DNA of 64,000 nucleotides, from NCBI GenBank assembly GCA_964017235.1, contig OZ024936.1:37656040-37720039 (forward strand), in the 5' to 3' direction. Numbering within the stretch: the stretch's first letter is position 1; each line of letters opens with the position of its first letter. Of this stretch, positions 53,883 through 64,000 are shown piece by piece. Source of the stretch: Sabellastarte sp. h YS-2021. Lineage: Eukaryota > Annelida > Polychaeta > Sabellida > Sabellidae. The notes under the pieces were generated by a model. That model ran no database searches. It saw only the letters and a list, made by a program, of their open reading frames with translations, and was not told where the DNA came from. Both the position numbers and the translations under genes were made by a program.

Positions 53883-55023
53883 ATGTCCACCCATCAAACG
53901 AATAAAGACAAACCGAGAGTTCAAAAATCCCGCCATTTTTGTTTTTCCTTTGATTTACACAACCATTGCCCTACTTGTAGGGAATCTTGCAAGGGTGATG
54001 ACCCCTGTGTCACCTTTGAAGCGCCCTGTGATATCTGTGCATCTTTCACAGATGACCAAATGAACAAAATTCAACACAGGAAACGCTATATAAAGAAACC
54101 AAAGGTGGACGCTTCTAATGCAAAAGATGATGAACTTGATCTTTTGGGTGAGGGCGACGGGGATTCTTTCACTGGTTCAAATGCAGACCTTGAGAGTGCT
54201 GCAGACAATCTATTTACCTCACCACCAACCCCCCCCCCCCAACCCCCCCCAACCCCCATCCTCAGCCCCTACCCTTCAGTTCTTTGTTGCTCAAAACTCC
54301 AGCCAAAACTGTCCCACCCACCCCAGGTACTGCCTTGCAGTAGGGAAGTCTATGCCTAGGTCCTCAACTTCAGTCATGGGTCTGGACGATGAGAAAGGCC
54401 GTCAAGAGCTCAGACCTAGAGATCCTTCCTCTATACTTCCACTTAGCTCAGTTATCAAAGACGCCCTTGATAAATTTCAACATGACTTTAAGGCCGCTAA
54501 TTTACCCGAGGGTAAATATATCAAACCTCCTCCTTCCACTTCCAAGTGGTACAGGGTGGGACAGCCCTGTTATCAGGACAAATATCAGGAGTTGAATACG
54601 GATTTTGCCAAAATCTGTATTACTCCTAAACCCCCTGGGGCTCCTATGGGCAAGGTTCCCCTACCAATTCTTAAAGAATTGGAACACCAGGCTAGGCAAA
54701 ATATCTCCACGCTCAACTTCACTGCTGCCTTTGCCAAAACTTCATCTTCTTGCAGGTCTCAACTTGTGAAGGAAGGTGAAGACTTCCTCCTCAAAAAAGG
54801 CACCTCTAAAGACTCTCAGGGTTTCGGACCCTATAAGCCCTTTCGTGGTCCCCACAACAAGAAAAGAGGCTCCTACAGGAAACCCCCCTATGGGGGCAAC
54901 TCCTCACAAAGCAGTAACCAATCGTTTTCCTCAGGAAGGGGGAAACCAAACTTCAGAGGCTCCAGGGGTCGTTTTCGACCCCACCACAGGGGGCGGGGGC
55001 GTGGAAACCCCTCTCCCCAATGA
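53883..55023 (+). pseudogene. gag: Gag-like ORF of copy C with two deletions
   Basis: The N-terminus matches B (Cys/His cluster with CPTCRESCKGDDPC). A C-rich tract of over 30 bases (about 54229-54260) lies in the Pro-rich region. Relative to B, about 725 bp is missing after 54335 and about 335 bp after 54753. The first frame ends at 54359. The second frame (54118-55023) carries the rest, including STSKWYRVGQP and the Arg-Gly-rich C-terminus. The frame ends at TGA 55021-55023, followed by C. Confidence 0.85.
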
Positions 55024-57063
55024 CTCTTTAAAAGCCTCCCTCAGTCCACCAGTAGGAGGTCGCCTCTGTTCTTTCAGAAGAGACTGGCAAACAAACAAAT
55101 GTTCTTCAAACGTGTTAAACATTATCACCAATGGCTACGTACTGCCATTCCTTTCAAAACCAAATTTGGTCAGATTCCCTCTGATTCTGTCAGAGTACAA
55201 GGCCCGTCAAAAAGACCAAGCACTGGCCACTTGTATCCAGTCTCTCCTGTCAAAGAACGCAATCGAAAGGGTGGAAAATGTAAAATCTCTAAGGTTTTAC
55301 AGTCGCCTGTTCCTAGTACCCAAGCCTCACCAAAGGTGGAGGCCAGTCATAGACCTAAGCAGGCTCAAAACTTTTCTACACATAGAAAAGTTCAAAATGG
55401 AAACTCCAGAGTCCATCAGGAGCTCTCTGATTCCAGGGGAATGGGTATCGTCGATAGATCTGTTGGACGCTTACCTACTCATCCCCATCCATCCAAATTC
55501 GAGGAAATACCTAAGGTTTTGCTACAAGTCTCAGGTGTTCCAGTTCACCTCCCTCCCATTCGGACTAGCCACAGCCCCCCAGGTCTTTACAATGATTGTA
55601 AAGGAAGTGAAGCTAATGGCCCTCTCCAGAGGACTCAGACTTCACCAATACCTGGACGACTGGCTGATCAGGTCCCAGTCTCAGGAGGAAGCCCAAGTGA
55701 ACACTCAGGCGGTGGTAGACCTAACCCAGTCCTTGGGTTGGATAATAAATCAGGAAAAATCAGAACTGAAACCTACTCAGGTGTTTTCGTTCGTGGGCTA
55801 CGAATACCATCTAGATTCAGCCCTTGTAAAACCCACTCAAGAGAGATGGCTCAAATTTCAGGATTTGATCCTACGACTCAAGTCAAAACATGTTTTGACT
55901 GCAAGATGTTTTGTTGTCGCTAATTGGGTTGCATGCCTCAACGGAGAAAATGGTCCTGGAGGGACGCCTTCGCATGAGGCCCTTTCAGTTTCATCTCAAG
56001 GAGCACTGGAGATATCCTCCTTCCTTGGACAGAAGCCATTGCAGCCCACTTAGACTGGTGGCAAAATCCCTCAAACGTGATGAAAGGTGCAGACCTTCAT
56101 CCCAAAGACCACAGTATCCAACTCTTTACAGACGCCTCAAACGAAGGTTGGGGCGCTCACTTAGATCAAAATTCTACAAAGGGTCTGTGGTCAGACCGGG
56201 AAAAAAGGCTACACATAAACGTCCTAGAATTGAAGGTGGTCTCCCTGGCCCTTCGAAGCTTCAAGCACCAGTGCCAGAACCAAACAGTGCTAGTTGCAAC
56301 GGACAACTCAACAGTGGTAGCCTACATAAACAAACAAGGAGGAACTCACTCAGCAGAGATGTGTGCTCTCCTGTGGAAGATCATGACCTGGTGCCATCAC
56401 TATCACATAACATTGAAAGCCAGACACATTCCAGGGTGTCTGAATGTGATGGCCGACCTTCTGTCCAGGTCAAACCAAGTGAAGTCAACAGAATGGTCAC
56501 TGCATCTGCAGGTGTTCAAACAGATCTGCCAAAAGTGGTTCAAACCTCATGTAGACTTATTTGCCACTCATCTGAACCACAAACTTCCACTGTACGTATC
56601 TCCTGTCCCAGACCCAAAGGCTTGGGACATAGATGCTTTGAACATAAACTGGACGGGTCTCACTGCCTATGCTTACCCTCCAACGGCTCTCCTTCACAGA
56701 GTGATCCAAAAAATCAGGCAATGCTATTGCCTAATCATCGTAGTAGCCCCAGGCTGGCCAGGGATGCCCTGGTTTTGGGACCTAGTGCAGCTCTCAACAG
56801 AGATCCCACTGCAACTTCCGGTGTCAACGACTCTTCTCAAACAGTCCCACAATTATGTGTTCCACAGCAATCCACAGCATCTCAACCTCCACACCTGGTG
56901 TCTAGGAGTGGACAGCTCCAAGAACAAGGCTTCTCTGTGGAGGTGGCAGAGAGAATTGCTGCACCTCAGAGGTCATCAACAAGAACCATCTACAAGTCAA
57001 AGTGGGCCTTATTTGAGAAATGGTGCAGAGAAAATTCGGTGGACTTCTCCACTCCATCTGTGA
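54776..57063 (+). pseudogene. RT / RNase H / methyltransferase-like ORF of copy C, two indels
   Basis: The RT part (54776-55910) is open and has the catalytic blocks SSIDLLDAY and YLDD. A one-base insertion near 55909 and a 17-bp deletion near 56019 throw it out of frame. The frame then resumes at 56077 with an RNase H having TDAS, VLELK, ATDN and VMAD. The methyltransferase-like domain is complete (HVDLFAT, PVPDPKAW, APGWPGMPWF), with the full C-terminus ending at 57063. C is useful as the reference for the segment deleted from B. Confidence 0.88.
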
Positions 57064-57959
57064 AACAAGTCTCAGATTTTTTCATGTACCTGTACCAAGA
57101 TCTAAACAGGCACCCCTCCACCATCGATGGTTACAGGACAGCCATTGTTGACACTTTGGGCGCAACGGGCCACCATATTGCACAAAGTTCAGACCTTCAT
57201 AGGTTACTCTCCAGCTTTCACAGCGATCGTCCCAAAAGTTCCAGGAATCTTCCTAAGTGGAACCTTTCTGTTGTTCTTAATGAGCTCACAAAAGCACTCT
57301 TTGAGCCTATGAAAGACACATACCTCAAACATCTTACTCTCAAAACTGCTTTCTTGCTAGCTTTGGCCTCCGGCAAGCGCCGCAGCGAAATCCATGCCTG
57401 GGTTGCAAACAAAGTATCTAATCTAGGCCATTGGGAAAAGGTGGCCTTGTTCCCTTCTTCTGACTTCATAGCCAAAAACCAACTAGCAAGACAAGGTTCT
57501 CAAAGTGTGTCTCCGGTGACTATTCCTGCTTTGACTACCATTGTAGATAGACAATTCAAAGAAGACAGGACCCTGTGTCCAGTGCGGGCCCTGAGGTACT
57601 ATTTGGATCGAACCAAAGACCTGAGAGGGTCTCGATCCCTCCTTTTAATCACCTTCAAGAAAGGACAAACCTCAGACATCAGACCCGCTACTCTCTCTTC
57701 CTGGTTGAAACAGACCATTCTACTTTGTTATAAACAAGCAGACCAACAAGCCTTGGACTTGGTCCAAGTTAAAGCGCATGACATCCGGGCCTTCGCAGCC
57801 TCTAAGGCCTTTTACAGTGGGGTATCGGTGGACCAAATCATGCAAGCCTGTCACTGGAAAGCTCACAACACATTTACAAATTTTTACCTAAAAGACCTTG
57901 GTCAGACAACGACAACAATATGTATCTGGGACCCGTGGTGGTGGCACAACAAGTCCTAG
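55099..57959 (+). pseudogene. Tyrosine recombinase frame of copy C, disrupted
   Basis: The YR frame is open from the gag TGA (55023) through 55923, is broken by the same two indels as RT, and resumes to 57959. The long ORF starting at 55911 therefore begins with about 35 RT-frame residues fused to the YR frame. The recombinase proper (from about 56920) keeps the first Arg (codon 57378, in SGKRRSEIHA), the HDIR block and the nucleophile Tyr in NTFTNFYLKD. A four-base deletion at about 57899 changes the tail after the Tyr. The catalytic domain could fold, but expression is doubtful. Confidence 0.82.
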
Positions 57960-57986
57960 ACCCTTCCCCTCAGACCAGTTGTCCTC

Positions 57987-58009
57987 GGAAAGAAAAAAAG
58001 GGGGGGGGG
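57987..58009 (+). other. Polypurine tract with G-run in copy C
   Basis: Purine-only stretch GGAAAGAAAAAAA then a 10-G run, at the same place relative to the YR region as in A and B. Confidence 0.8.
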
Positions 58010-58484
58010 CACATCCGCTACAACCAAGTCTTCAAGAGTCTATCACAGGATCTAGGTATTCTTTTACCTTCAAGATGTTACGGGTAAGGTCATTTTGTTT
58101 TTTAGTTTATCAAACTAATATGTATTAAGGACTTATTAAAGTTGTCATTAATCTCATATTCGGTGGCAAAAAATTTTATGAGAATTCCAACCATTGGGCT
58201 GGTCTGTCACTCGTGAAGGGCCCCTAAGGACCCTTAGACCTCTAAGTGAGCACTGCTGCACTTCCGTCCTACAATCAAAACATCTAGACAGTTTTTAGCA
58301 CTGTCTTGCATTCTATTTAGGTTTTTGGCTCTTTACAGGCCCGGTCTTCGGGATTGGGGCACTGTAAACGGGACTCAAACTGGTATTTCTAACACTCTTT
58401 CTAATAAATATTACTTCAAATCTAAGAAAAATTGACATATCTTCCAGTCTCAGCTGTAATACCGCCACCAGGCAGTTGGATTCA

Positions 58485-58578
58485 GCATTGAGTCCCACAT
58501 GGTAAGCTATTGTAGCGTAATAAAATTGAAAATTTTAATTACTTAAATGTAGCTTTTATAAGCTACAAGCTTACCATG
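58485..58578. repeat. ICR of copy C
   Basis: 58485-58525 is the reverse complement of the left outer end and 58526-58578 of the right outer end, joined at AATAAAA/TTGAAAA. Confidence 0.9.
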
Positions 58579-58620
58579 CCTCCCCGCTGTTTACAGCTGA
58601 GGGGTAGGTTTAAAAAATTT

Positions 58621-58809
58621 CAACGAGAAAGTAGGGCGATTGGTCAGAAGTTCTCACGTGACGACAACTTGAGGCTACGGCCAACTATAAATGTCTATTT
58701 TTCTTAGACGTTGGCCATGATGCCTTGTGGCCATCCGAGAACAGCATTGAGTCCCACATGGTAAGCTTGTATCTTATAAAAGCTACATTTAAGTAATTAA
58801 AATTTTCAA
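58621..58809 (-). repeat. Right inverted terminal repeat of copy C
   Basis: Reverse complement of the left repeat plus the right-end-specific outer segment. Two mismatches to the left repeat were noticed over about 130 bp. Confidence 0.9.
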
Positions 58810-58996
58810 ATTAAGCTCTTTCTGGAAGAGAGTACACAATGCAGCAGATAATCGGAAATTAAACGAACTTACCTGTAAGTGAAGTTTGATTGTGATTCTC
58901 TCGAATCACACACAGCAATGAAGGATTATGGTCTCCCTTGAATAACTTCTTGGGCTTTCAAATTTTTCTTTTCTTCTTATCTTTCTTTAAAAATAT

Positions 58997-59490
58997 AGGG
59001 GCGGGAAAAATTTTTGGGATAATTTCCGCAGACCTTAAGCTTTACTTAAGGTAACCTTAAGCATTTTTCAAAAACACCTCGTCATCGCGTTTCGGAAAAA
59101 AACACACACGCCTGTGCTATAAAATTTATCAGGTACATTCTAGACCAAATTTCGGAGGTCGTAAGGATTTTTTGATCAATCGGACCACAGATGCCTGAAT
59201 GGGAGGCGTTTTATTTTTGTAAATTTTTTAAAAATGGGTACTTGGTCTGTATCTCAAAAACCGAAGTTTTAGCCCTGTATCTGCAATCTTAAGGTCACCT
59301 TAATGTCAAAAAAGGGAGTTTTAGCCCTCCAGTTCACTTAGTTTTTCACTTTTTTCAACTAAACTTGGCACATTTATTAAGATTTGCTAAAGGAATATCC
59401 TGACTTTATGGTGACCTTAAACTCAAAATGTTAATGGACCTATGGCCTGCTTAAAGTCATCAAGTTGGAATAAAATCCTCTGGCTCCTTT
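58997..59490 (+). repeat. Left copy of a 500-bp direct repeat flanking an S3-type array
   Basis: From GGGGCGGGAAAAATTTTTGG to AATAAAATCCTCTGG it is homologous, with few differences, to 63449-64000. Contains 'CTTAAGGTCACCTTAA' and 'CGTCATCGCGTTTCGG'. No ORF. Confidence 0.88.
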
Positions 59491-59639
59491 CTTTTTTCAT
59501 TTTTATCTCCCGAGATTATGAAATGATGCCTGTGTGTGCGTGCGTGCATTAGTTAGTCACGCAGATTTCTCCAAAACTATTACAGCTACTGATTTTTTGT
59601 AAATTAATTGTCCCAATGAATTTTCACGCCCTTGAAAAA

Positions 59640-61440
59640 ATTTTTTGGTTTATGGACTTAGGCCTAAAGATAAGTGAGTAATAGCAATCTTAGCTACTTG
59701 GAGTAAAGGGCTCATAACTCAAAAATTATTGCAATTACAGCTTTTTCTTCAAATATGTTGTTCAGCTACTTTGTCCTTAGCTATAAGATGGTACATAGTT
59801 TGGGGTCCCATTGCCCTAAGTGAGTAATAGCTATTTTCTTATTTGTAGCAAAATAATGACATAAGTAAATGTCAAATATCTTCAAAAGTATTAAAGTTAG
59901 GGAATTCTTTTCAAATATGTTATTCATCTACTTTTTGATAGGCTATCACATAGTAAAGTTTCCCTAAAATATGTTATTCAGCTACTTTGTCCTTAACTAT
60001 AAGATGGCATATAGTTTGGGGTTCTATTGCATGCCATAAGTGAGTAATAGCCATTTCCTTATTTGAAGCAAAATAACGACATAAGTAAATGTCAAATATC
60101 TTCAAAAGTATTAAAATTAGGGAATTCTTTTCAAATATGTAATTCATCTACTTTTTGATAAGCTTTCACATAGTAAAGTTTCAGACCTGTTGCACATTGG
60201 ATAGCTGAGTAATAGCTACTTTGAAATTGTTACTGTTGAGTAAATCCATTGTAACTCCAAAACTATTGCAGTTACAGTATTTTCCTAAAATATGTTATTC
60301 AGCTACTTTGTCCTTAACTATAAGATGGTACATAGTTTGGGGTTCTATTGCATGCCATAAGTGAGTAATAGCTATTTTCTTATTTGAAGCAAAATAACAA
60401 CATAAGTAAATGTCAAATATCTTCAAAAGTATTAAAATTAGGGAATTCTTTTCAAATATGTTATTCATCTACTTTTTGATAAGCTTTCACATAGTAAAGT
60501 TTCAGACCTGTTGCACATTGGATAGCTGAGTAATAGCTACTTTGAAATTATTACTGTTGAGTAAATCCATTGTAACTCCAAAACTATTGCAGTTGCAGTA
60601 TTTTCCTAAAATATGTTATTCAGCTACTTTGTCCTTAACTATAAGATGGTACATAGTTTGGGGTTCTATTGCATGCCATAAGTGAGTAATAGCTATTTTC
60701 TTATTTGAAGCAAAATAACAACATAAGTAAATGTCAAATATCTTCAAAAGTATCACAGTTAAATCTTTCAACATGTTATTCATCTAGTTTTTGGTAAGCT
60801 CTCACATAGTAAAGTTTCAGACCTGTTGCACATTGGATAGCTGAGTAATAGCTACTTTGAAATTGTGACTGTTGAGTAAATGCATTGTAACTCCAAAACT
60901 ATTGCAGTTAGAGTATTTTCGTAAAATATGTTATTCAGCTACTTTTTCCTTAACTGTAAGATGGCATATAGTTTGGGGTTCTATTGCATGCCATAAGTCA
61001 GTAATATCTATTTCCTTATTTGTAGCAAAATAGCAACATAAGTAAATTTCAAATATCTTCAAAAGTCTTCCAAGTTAGGGAAATGTTTTTAAATATGTTA
61101 TTCATCTAGTTTTCGATAAGCTATGAGATAGTAAAGTTACAGACCTGTTGCACATTGGATAGCTGAGTAATAGCTACTTTGAAATTCTGACTGTTGAGTA
61201 AATCCATTGTAACTCAAAAACTACTGCAGTTACAGTATTTTCACAAAATAATTTGTTCAGCTACTTTTTCCTTAACTATAAGATGGCATATCATTTGGGG
61301 TTCCATTGCATGTCATAAGTGAGCAATAGGCATTTCCTTATTTGTAGCAAAATTATGATGGAAATAAATGTCAAATACCTTCACAAGTATTAAAGTTGGG
61401 CAAATCTTTTCATTTGTTATTCATCTAGTTTTTGATAAGC
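59640..61440 (+). repeat. S3-related array with 320-bp dimeric period
   Basis: TTTCCTAAAATATGTTATTC occurs at about 59961, 60281 and 60602, exactly 320 bp apart, with two S3-like halves per unit (TCCTTAACTATAAGATGG half and TTGATAAGCTTTCACATAG half). Confidence 0.85.
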
Positions 61441-61449
61441 TTACTTTCC

Positions 61450-63130
61450 TGTGTCCTTTATATTTTTGTTGCTTTTGCAGATCTAGGTCAATAGCTAAGT
61501 GAGTAGATAGCTGAGTAATAACTACTGCAATGAGTAAATGTCTTTTATCTCTAAAAGTATTATAGGTAGCCAATTTCTTCTCAATAAGTCATTCACCTAC
61601 TTTTGGGTGATCTACCACATAGTGAAGTTGCAGAACTGTAGCTCTTTGGATAGCTGAGTAATAGCTACTAAAATGAGGAAATGTCTTTTATCTCTAAAAG
61701 TATTACAGATAGGCAATTTCTTCTAAATAAGTCATTCACCTACTTTTGGGTGATCTACCACATAGTGAAGTTGCAGAACTGTAGCTCTTTGGATAGCTGA
61801 GTAATAGCTACTAAAACGAGTAAATATCTTTTATCGCTAAAAGTATTACAGGTAGGCAATTTCTTCTCAATAAGTCATTCACCTACTTTTGGGTGATCTA
61901 CCACATAGTGAAGTTGCAGAACTGTAGCTCTTTCCATAGCTGAGTCATAGCTACTAAAATGAGTAAATGTCTTGTATCTGTAAAAGTATTGAATATATGC
62001 AATTTCTTCTAAATAAGTCATTCACCTACTTTTGGGTGATCTGCCACATAGGGAAGTTGCAGAACTGTAGCTCTTTCCAAAGCTGAGTAACAGCTACTAA
62101 AATGAGTAAATGTCTTTTATCTCTAAAAGTAATACAGGTAGGCAATTTCTTCTAAATAAGTCATTCACCTACTTTTGGCTGATCTACCACATAGTGAAGT
62201 TGCAGAACTGTAGCTCTTTGGATAGCTGAGTAATAGCTACTAAAATGAGGAAATGTCTTTTATCTCTAAAAGTATTACAGATAGGCAATTTCTTCTAAAT
62301 AAGTCATTCACCTACTTTTGGCTGATCTACCACATAGTGAAGTTGCAGAACTGTAGCTCTTTGTATAGTTGAGTAATAGCTACTAAAATGAGTAAATGTC
62401 TTTTATCTCTAAAAGTATTACAGATAGGTAATTTCTTCTAAATAAGTCATTCACCTACTTTTGGGTGATCTACTTTATAGTGAAGATTCAGATCTATAGC
62501 TCTTTGCATAGCTCAGTCATAGCTACTAAAATGAGTAAATGTCTTGTATCTGTAAAAGTATTGAATATATGCAATTTCTTCTAAATAAGTCATTCACCTA
62601 CTTTTGGGTGATCTGCCACATAGGGAAGTTGCAGAACTGTAGCTCTTTCCAAAGCTGAGTAACAGCTACTAAAATGAGGAAATGTCATTTATCTCTGAAA
62701 GTATTAAAGATAGGCAATTTCTTCTAAATAAGTCATTCGCCTACTTTTGGGTGATCTACCACATAGTGAAGTTGCACATCTATAGCTCTTTGCATAGCTG
62801 AGTCACATACCTGCAAAAATGAGTAAATGTCTTTTATCCTTAAAAGTATTGCAGATAGGCAATTTCTTCTAAATAAGTTGTTCACCTACTATTGTGGGAT
62901 CTACCACATAGTGAAGTTGCAGAACTGTAGCTCTTTGCATAGCTGAGTAACAGGTACTTAAATGAGTAAATGTCTTTTATCTCTAAAAGTATTACAGATA
63001 GGCAATTTCTTCTAAATAAGTCATTCACCTACTTTGGGTTGATCTACTGCATAATAAAGTTGCAGAACTGTAGCTCTTTGGATGGCAGAGTAATAGCTAC
63101 TAAAATGAGTAAACACCTTTTGTCTTTAAA
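61450..63130 (+). repeat. S3-related array with about 144-bp period, about 11 copies
   Basis: GGCAATTTCTTCTAAATAAG and GAAGTTGCAGAACTGTAGCT recur every 143-145 bp. The unit is related to S3 through ATAGCTGAGTAATAGCTACT. Confidence 0.88.
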
Positions 63131-63448
63131 AGTATTGCAATCAAACATTAAACTTGTTGTCACTTCTGCATTTGCCTCCATCTCACAAGAAAATTTATAT
63201 TCCACTATCTTTAGTACATCTAATTTATACGGCGGGAGATAAATGCATGTGCCAGAATGCTTGTTTATATCTAAATTATCACTAGTATGAAAATAGATAA
63301 AAATAATACTTATGGTCACCTTAAACTCTCAATATGAATGGAGTTGTAGCCACCTTAAAGTAAAATAGGGGGGTTTTCCGCCTCCAACTATCTTATTGTT
63401 CAACTGACCTCGCTTAAACTTTGCACACCTATAAAGGATGGCAAAAAG

Positions 63449-64000
63449 GGGCGGAAAAAATTTTTGGGATACTTTGCAGAGACCTTAAGCTTTACGTAAG
63501 GTAACCTTAAGCATTTTTCAAAAACACCCAGTCATCGCGTTTCGGAAAAAAACACACACGCCTGTACTATAAAATTTATCAGGTACATTCTAGATCAAAT
63601 TTCGAAGGTCGGGAAGGATTTTCTGATCAATCGGACCATAGATGCCTGAATGGGAGGCGTTTTATTTTCTTAAATTTTTTAAAAATGGATACTTGGTCTG
63701 TATCTCAAAAACGGTCAGGATTTCGGCGTTCTGTTGGAATAATTTATTCAGCTACTTTTTGATAATCCTTCACATGCCGAAGTTTTAGCCCTGTATCTGC
63801 AATCTTAAGGTCACCTTAATGTCCAAAAAGGGAGTTTTAGCCCTCCAGTTCACTTATTTTTTTTTACTTTTTGCAACCAAACTTGGCACATATATTAAGA
63901 TTTGCCAAAGGAATATCCTGACTGTATGGTGACCTTAAACTCAAAATGTTAATGGACCTATGGCCTGCTTAAAGTCATCAAATTTTAATAAAATCCTCTG
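63449..64000 (+). repeat. Right copy of the 500-bp direct repeat
   Basis: Homologous to 58997-59490. It has an extra segment of about 65 bp (about 63711-63776) that itself contains an S3-like phrase, TTATTCAGCTACTTTTTGAT. It runs off the window edge. Confidence 0.88.

Larger units (their letters stand above)
53492..58809 (+). mobile_element. DIRS-like retrotransposon copy C (5318 bp), termini intact, ORFs broken
   Basis: Left end TTTTATTACGCTACAATAGC, right end ...TTAAAATTTTCAA, matching terminal repeats (about two differences over 130 bp) and an exact ICR at 58485-58578. It belongs to the A/B subfamily. The inner third of its terminal repeats differs from B, but left and right match each other, as expected if one repeat templates the other during replication. 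About 1 kb of gag is deleted, and RT and YR have small indels. The terminal repeats look much younger than the coding damage, so it may have been mobilised by another copy. Confidence 0.93.
59502..63243. mobile_element. S3-type satellite block with 11-bp inverted ends
   Basis: TTTATCTCCCG (59502-59512) and CGGGAGATAAA (63233-63243) are perfect inverted copies enclosing two diverged S3 sub-arrays. A GTGTGCGTGCGTGC run lies near the left end. No coding capacity. By analogy with the block at 12539-14415 this may be a non-autonomous element that carries satellite. Confidence 0.5.

Overview
This is eukaryotic DNA, almost certainly from an animal and most likely an invertebrate. It is AT-rich, contains no operon-like gene order, and consists mostly of transposable elements and tandem repeats. 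The types of element (several DIRS-like tyrosine-recombinase retrotransposons, a Ty3/Gypsy gag fossil, a Tx1/L1-like LINE tail, and many dispersed satellites of about 145-170 bp) suggest an aquatic invertebrate such as a mollusc. Nothing in the window fixes the species. Evidence for host genes is thin: one well-formed 66-bp exon at 40818-40883 and an unassigned open frame on the minus strand at the left edge.

The best-defined content is a set of DIRS-like retrotransposons, all on the plus strand. Z (about 500-3290) is a fossil. A (5216-9137) has lost gag and its right terminal repeat and is full of stops. B (15412-21699) is structurally complete with a few inactivating changes. D (42999-49333) is nearly intact and belongs to a second subfamily. 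C (53492-58809) has clean termini and decayed ORFs. There is also an orphan left end (52707-53035) and a possible orphan right end (40485-40601). B, C and D show the full DIRS layout: inverted terminal repeats with different left and right outer ends, gag, an RT-RNase H-methyltransferase-like ORF, an overlapping tyrosine recombinase (YR) ORF, and an internal complementary region (ICR) that matches the two outer ends joined together.

In B, C and D, Gag and YR lie in the same reading frame, separated by one UGA-C codon, while RT occupies the +1 frame. In D the frame after the Gag stop stays open for about 1080 codons and begins with a stretch of 20 cysteines in about 100 codons. A polypurine tract ending in a long G-run lies downstream of the YR catalytic region in all four better-preserved copies.

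The rest is a mosaic of satellites: S1 (about 170 bp), S2 (about 148 bp, with an internal inverted pair of TCAAGGTCA-like sites), S3 (155 bp plus divergent 144- and 320-bp versions), an array with perfect RFX X-box-like palindromes (9527-10720), a 275-bp array bounded by 13-bp inverted repeats (12539-14415), and a higher-order a-b-c array present in two versions. Two large composite units in the middle (28305-32795 and 32796-35459) carry S3, then S2, then a shared tail ending in a GC-rich hairpin. They resemble non-autonomous Helitron/Helentron-like elements carrying satellite cargo; that assignment is inference. Remaining stretches (9138-9526, 14416-15010, 25590-28304, 52000-52706) hold no gene I can support.
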